This document shows, piece after piece, positions 21,532-23,699 of a DNA stretch of 23,699 nucleotides (its first letter is position 1; each line of letters opens with the position of its first letter). Below the pieces are notes generated by a model that was not told where the DNA came from, ran no database searches, and saw only the letters and a program-made list of their open reading frames with translations. The translations under genes and the position numbers were made by a program. The stretch spans positions 1 through 23,699 of the forward strand of contig LZRQ01000037.1 of the NCBI GenBank assembly GCA_002159155.1, in the 5' to 3' direction. The DNA comes from Firmicutes bacterium ZCTH02-B6. Its GTDB lineage: Bacteria > Bacillota > Limnochordia > Limnochordales > ZCTH02-B6.

Positions 21532-22003
21532 GCGGTTTACGGCAGAGGAGTTGGCGAAGCTCCGAGAGATTGCGGAGGCGGCAACGCCGGGGCCGTGGAG
21601 CATGCACAGTGAACCGGAATTTAGTGGTCCGTGGAGCGTAGGGGCAGACCATCTGCCCGACAGTACGGTGGCAACGGCGTGGGCGATCGAGTGGTCCGCG
21701 GAGGCGGCGCAGGCCAACGCCCAGCACATCGCCGCCTTCGACCCGACGACGGCGTTGGAGTTGCTAGACGCACTGGGCGCCGCCCGCGCCGAGGCCGACC
21801 GTCTGCGCAAGCAGTACGAGGCGCTGCGGACCGGGGTGGAGCGGGTGGTACAGGACCTGCACAAGCGAGCGCACGCCGCCGCGATGGACTGGCAGCAGTC
21901 TGGCCACCACCCGTATCACGATGGCGCGTCCGACGCCTATTATGAGGCCGAGCAGATGGTGCGACGACTGCTGACCGAGGCGGGAGGTGGCGACCGTGCC
22001 TGA
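21524..22003 (+). CDS. TPGPW-motif (Ea22/Ead-like) protein 3
   Basis: A 159-residue paralogue of the preceding protein. LAKLREIAEAATPGPWSMH (10-28) and AQANAQHIAAFDPTTALELL match the same two segments. A coiled coil (about 90-115) and a helix with a His-rich stretch (HHPYHD) follow. The zinc insert is missing. ATG at 21524 overlaps the preceding stop by 8 bp. It follows the pattern of gene duplication and divergence in the accessory region. Confidence 0.75.
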   Translation: MSKRFTAEELAKLREIAEAATPGPWSMHSEPEFSGPWSVGADHLPDSTVATAWAIEWSAEAAQANAQHIAAFDPTTALELLDALGAARAEADRLRKQYEALRTGVERVVQDLHKRAHAAAMDWQQSGHHPYHDGASDAYYEAEQMVRRLLTEAGGGDRA

Positions 22004-22280
22004 CATTCTCGCTCCGGGCGCGTTGGTGGAATGGGACAGCCAGGCCGGAGGCTATTGGAAGCGCAAGCGCGGCGTTGTCGTCGCTTACGTTCCAGGCGGC
22101 GAGGACGCCGTCGAGGCTCTGATGGACGCCGGCGAAAGCGGCCGGCTCATGGGAAAGCGTTGGAGCATCGATGACCGCTACATCGTCCGCGTGCAGACCG
22201 GACCGCGAGCCATCCGCTACTATACGCCGTGGGCTGGCGTGGTGCGAGCTGTGGCCGAGGCGGGAGGTGGCTCGCAGTGA
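21996..22280 (+). CDS. Small hypothetical protein
   Basis: A 94-residue protein. Strand-rich with LAPGALVEWDSQAGGYWKRK, then VVVAYVPGGED and DRYIVRVQTG, suggesting a small beta-barrel such as an SH3-like or Tudor-like fold, by inference from the pattern only. GTG at 21996 follows GGGAGGTGG; the GTG at 21987 is inside that ribosome site. It overlaps its neighbours by a few bases on both sides. No family recognised. Confidence 0.65.
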   Translation: MPDILAPGALVEWDSQAGGYWKRKRGVVVAYVPGGEDAVEALMDAGESGRLMGKRWSIDDRYIVRVQTGPRAIRYYTPWAGVVRAVAEAGGGSQ

Positions 22281-22516
22281 GCCTCCACGTGCTGGAGCAG
22301 TTGGTGACGCCGAAGCCGGGCGAGGGTGGCGAGGCCAAAGAGCCCTACTGGCGACCGGTTGGCTATTACGGGCAGCTGGAGCATGCGTTGGATGCTGTGC
22401 TTGACCGGAAAATCGAAGGCGCTCCAACACAGGACCTCCTGGAGCTCAAGCGGTTCATCCTTGGGGTTCGGGATGACCTGTTGCGGGCTGTGAAGGAGCG
22501 TGGGCAGGCAACATGA
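22277..22516 (+). CDS. Small hypothetical protein
   Basis: A 79-residue protein. An N-terminal part with PYWRPVGYYGQLEHALDAVL is followed by helices rich in Leu and Arg (LLELKRFILGVRDDLLRAV). The 'YY-x-LE-x-AL' pattern is common in small phage proteins of unknown function. GTG at 22277 follows GGGAGGTGG, overlaps the upstream stop, and the stop overlaps the resolvase start by 4 bp. Confidence 0.65.
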   Translation: MSLHVLEQLVTPKPGEGGEAKEPYWRPVGYYGQLEHALDAVLDRKIEGAPTQDLLELKRFILGVRDDLLRAVKERGQAT

Positions 22517-23097
22517 CGCAGTTCATCCTCGGCATTGACCCTGGCTTCGGCGCCATGGGCATGGCCGTCGTTGATGTGCGGCAGCGCACCTGGGCGGTTG
22601 TCCATTCCCGGGCCGTGCGGACGCAGCGGAGCACCCGCAAAACCACCGTCCGGGTGGCCGACGACGACGCGGAGCGGGCCCGCCAGCTAGCGGCCGCATT
22701 GCATGAGGTCATTCGGGAGTACCGCCCGATGGGTGCGATTGTTGAACTGCCAAACGGTGGCGCCCGGGGTGCCCGTGCGGCACGGGCACTGGGCATTGCC
22801 ACCGGCGTGGTGGTGGCGGTACTGCATGTCGCCGGCCTGCCGGTGGAGTGGGTGACGCCGGCGGATGTCAAGTCGGTGGCTGGCACCCGGAATGCCAGCA
22901 AGGCGGATGTGCAGGAGGCGGTGCGCCGGCTCCTGTCCTGGCCGGTCGGCTGGCCGGAAGAGGCGTGGGCGCAAGAGCATATCGCGGACGCCGCGGCGGC
23001 CGTGCTGGCAGCTGAGACCGGGACGCTTGTCCGAATGGTGCAGCGGGGGACGTTGCTCCAGACGCTGGAGCGTGTTATGGGCGGTGGCACGGCATGA
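22513..23097 (+). CDS. RuvC-like Holliday junction resolvase
   Basis: A 194-residue nuclease of the RNase H-like RuvC fold. The acidic active-site residues are visible: D9 in LGIDPGFG, E78 in AIVELPNG and the C-terminal pair H156/D159 in EHIADAAAAVLAA. RuvC-type proteins cut four-way junctions symmetrically. In phages they resolve recombination intermediates and branched DNA before packaging. Residues 32-60 include a basic and disordered-looking loop. ATG at 22513 overlaps the previous stop (ATGA). The stop overlaps the ASCH gene. It lies away from the replication cluster, near the likely late boundary. Confidence 0.85.
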   Translation: MTQFILGIDPGFGAMGMAVVDVRQRTWAVVHSRAVRTQRSTRKTTVRVADDDAERARQLAAALHEVIREYRPMGAIVELPNGGARGARAARALGIATGVVVAVLHVAGLPVEWVTPADVKSVAGTRNASKADVQEAVRRLLSWPVGWPEEAWAQEHIADAAAAVLAAETGTLVRMVQRGTLLQTLERVMGGGTA

Positions 23098-23540
23098 GAG
23101 GGTTGACTGTTCTCCAGCCTTGGGCCACGTTGATTGCCATTGGTGCCAAGCGCATCGAAACCCGGTCTTGGCCGACCAGCTACAGGGGGCCGGTGCTCAT
23201 CCATGCTGGCAAGAGCCGGGAGTATTTGCACGTGGCTGTTTTCGCCGGCTGGGCGGGCCCGCTGTGGGGGCGATTCCCGAAGCCGGAACAGCTGCCGCTG
23301 GGTGCCGTTGTGGCGGTGGCCGACCTGGTTGACTGTGTTCAGATGACCGAGGCGTACATCGCCAAGGTGCCCATGGATGAGCGGCGGTTTGGATATTATC
23401 TGCCGGGCCGTTATGCATGGCACCTGGCGAACGTGCGAGCGTTGGACAAGCCCGTGCCGGCCCAGGGGCAGCGGGGGCTATGGCGGCCAAGCCAAGAATT
23501 GTTGAAGGCAGTTGAAAGTCGGGTGCAGGTGGCGACTTGA
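23094..23540 (+). CDS. ASCH-domain protein
   Basis: A 148-residue protein of the ASCH (PUA-like) fold. The start MRGLTVLQPWATLIAIGAKR, then IETRSWPTSYRGPVLIHAGK (residues 21-40) and the later GAVVAVADLVDC and RYAWHLANVR are the family core. ASCH proteins bind RNA or nucleotides; some degrade modified nucleosides. In phages they are common accessory genes with unclear roles. ATG at 23094 overlaps the resolvase stop by 4 bp. The call is secure, the substrate unknown. Confidence 0.85.
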   Translation: MRGLTVLQPWATLIAIGAKRIETRSWPTSYRGPVLIHAGKSREYLHVAVFAGWAGPLWGRFPKPEQLPLGAVVAVADLVDCVQMTEAYIAKVPMDERRFGYYLPGRYAWHLANVRALDKPVPAQGQRGLWRPSQELLKAVESRVQVAT

Positions 23541-23575
23541 TGACGGCAGCAGTTTTCCCGGCGGAGGTGTTCTTC

Positions 23576-23699
23576 TTGCAGGACAATCAACACGAATACA
23601 CCTACTCCCAGGTGGAGGCGCTCCTGTACCGGTATCTGACCCGCCGGGACCGGCCGGATTTGCATGGCCGCAGGGATTACCGCCTGCGGTCAAGCGTTT
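23576..23699 (+). CDS. Hypothetical protein, truncated by window end
   Basis: An open frame running off the window. TTG at 23576 is preferred because GGAGGTG (23563-23569) stands 6 nt upstream; an ATG at 23540 in the same frame, overlapping the ASCH stop, is the alternative. The visible 41 residues begin MQDNQHEYTYSQVEALLYRY and turn basic (TRRDRPDLHGRRDYRLR). Too short to classify. Confidence 0.55.
   Translation, partial: MQDNQHEYTYSQVEALLYRYLTRRDRPDLHGRRDYRLRSSV

Larger units (their letters stand above)
1087..23699. mobile_element. Prophage (left part: integration, immunity, replication, accessory genes)
   Basis: The region begins with an integrase pointing at a tRNA gene. It continues through a divergent repressor switch and a single-direction run of overlapping replication and recombination genes to accessory genes, RuvC and ASCH proteins. 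This order is typical of temperate siphophages of Bacillota. No relaxase, type IV secretion gene or plasmid partition gene is seen, so a conjugative element is less likely. The left border is placed just after the tRNA-Phe terminator and is approximate. The right border and all structural genes lie beyond the window. Confidence 0.8.

Noticed and set aside
20563..21864. 433-residue open frame on the minus strand
   Set aside because: It is antisense to well-supported overlapping genes with family motifs, has Arg/Ser-rich low-complexity composition and no ribosome site. It is a by-product of high GC.
1087..23699. Integrative conjugative element instead of prophage
   Set aside because: Int, ImmA and XRE genes occur in both, but no relaxase, coupling protein or secretion gene is present in 22 kb, while the primase-helicase, ABA-sandwich, Ead-like and RuvC genes fit a phage. 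The part outside the window could still change this.

Overview
The window reads as a junction between a bacterial chromosome and a temperate phage (prophage). The DNA is GC-rich. Nearly every gene has a strong Shine-Dalgarno of the GGGAGG/GGAGGTG type, and GTG and TTG starts are common. With an ISLre2-type transposase and the gene families seen, this points to a high-GC member of the Bacillota (for example a Symbiobacterium- or Thermaerobacter-like lineage). That assignment is inference; no marker gene in the window settles it.

Layout. (1) 1-1083, host side: the 3' part of an ISLre2/UPF0236 transposase, a clear promoter, tRNA-Asp(GTC), tRNA-Phe(GAA) and a rho-independent terminator. (2) 1087-3747, leftward lysogeny unit: tyrosine integrase, a small secreted protein, an ImmA/IrrE-like metallopeptidase and an XRE repressor. 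(3) 3757-3918, divergent control region: three perfect palindromes of the form TTGCAC-N5-GTGCAA overlapping a rightward and a leftward promoter. (4) 3919-18830, one dense rightward early operon: a second XRE protein, an HTH protein behind overlapping palindromes, an excisionase-type HTH, small zinc-finger/DUF6011 proteins, a coiled-coil protein, a possible ssDNA-binding protein, a DinG/XPD-type helicase fused to a DUF6011 finger, a phage ABA-sandwich protein, a split Rad50/SbcC (N-lobe plus zinc hook in one ORF, C-lobe in another) with two small ORFs between the halves, an Mre11/SbcD nuclease, two small membrane proteins (one with LysM), an HTH/coiled-coil protein, an SF2 helicase and an 855-aa primase-helicase. 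(5) 18738-19239, an iteron-rich, mostly non-coding block with a 36-bp direct repeat, a 32-bp alternating pyrimidine/purine tract and an AT-rich stretch: the best candidate for the phage replication origin. (6) 19240-23699, a rightward series of small accessory genes, including three consecutive TPGPW-motif proteins, then a RuvC-like resolvase, an ASCH-domain protein and a gene running off the end. No capsid, terminase, lysis or conjugation gene is visible.

How it works together (inference): the two XRE proteins and the palindromes form the lysis/lysogeny switch. Rightward transcription makes a replication and recombination set: primase-helicase, two further helicases, a possible ssDNA-binding protein, Mre11-Rad50 and RuvC. 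This would initiate at the iteron block and process branched or broken phage DNA. No RecT, Erf or Redβ-like annealing protein was recognised. The most unusual element is the split Rad50, broken immediately after its zinc hook and embedded with a coiled-coil ORF and a very basic mini-ORF next to its Mre11 partner.
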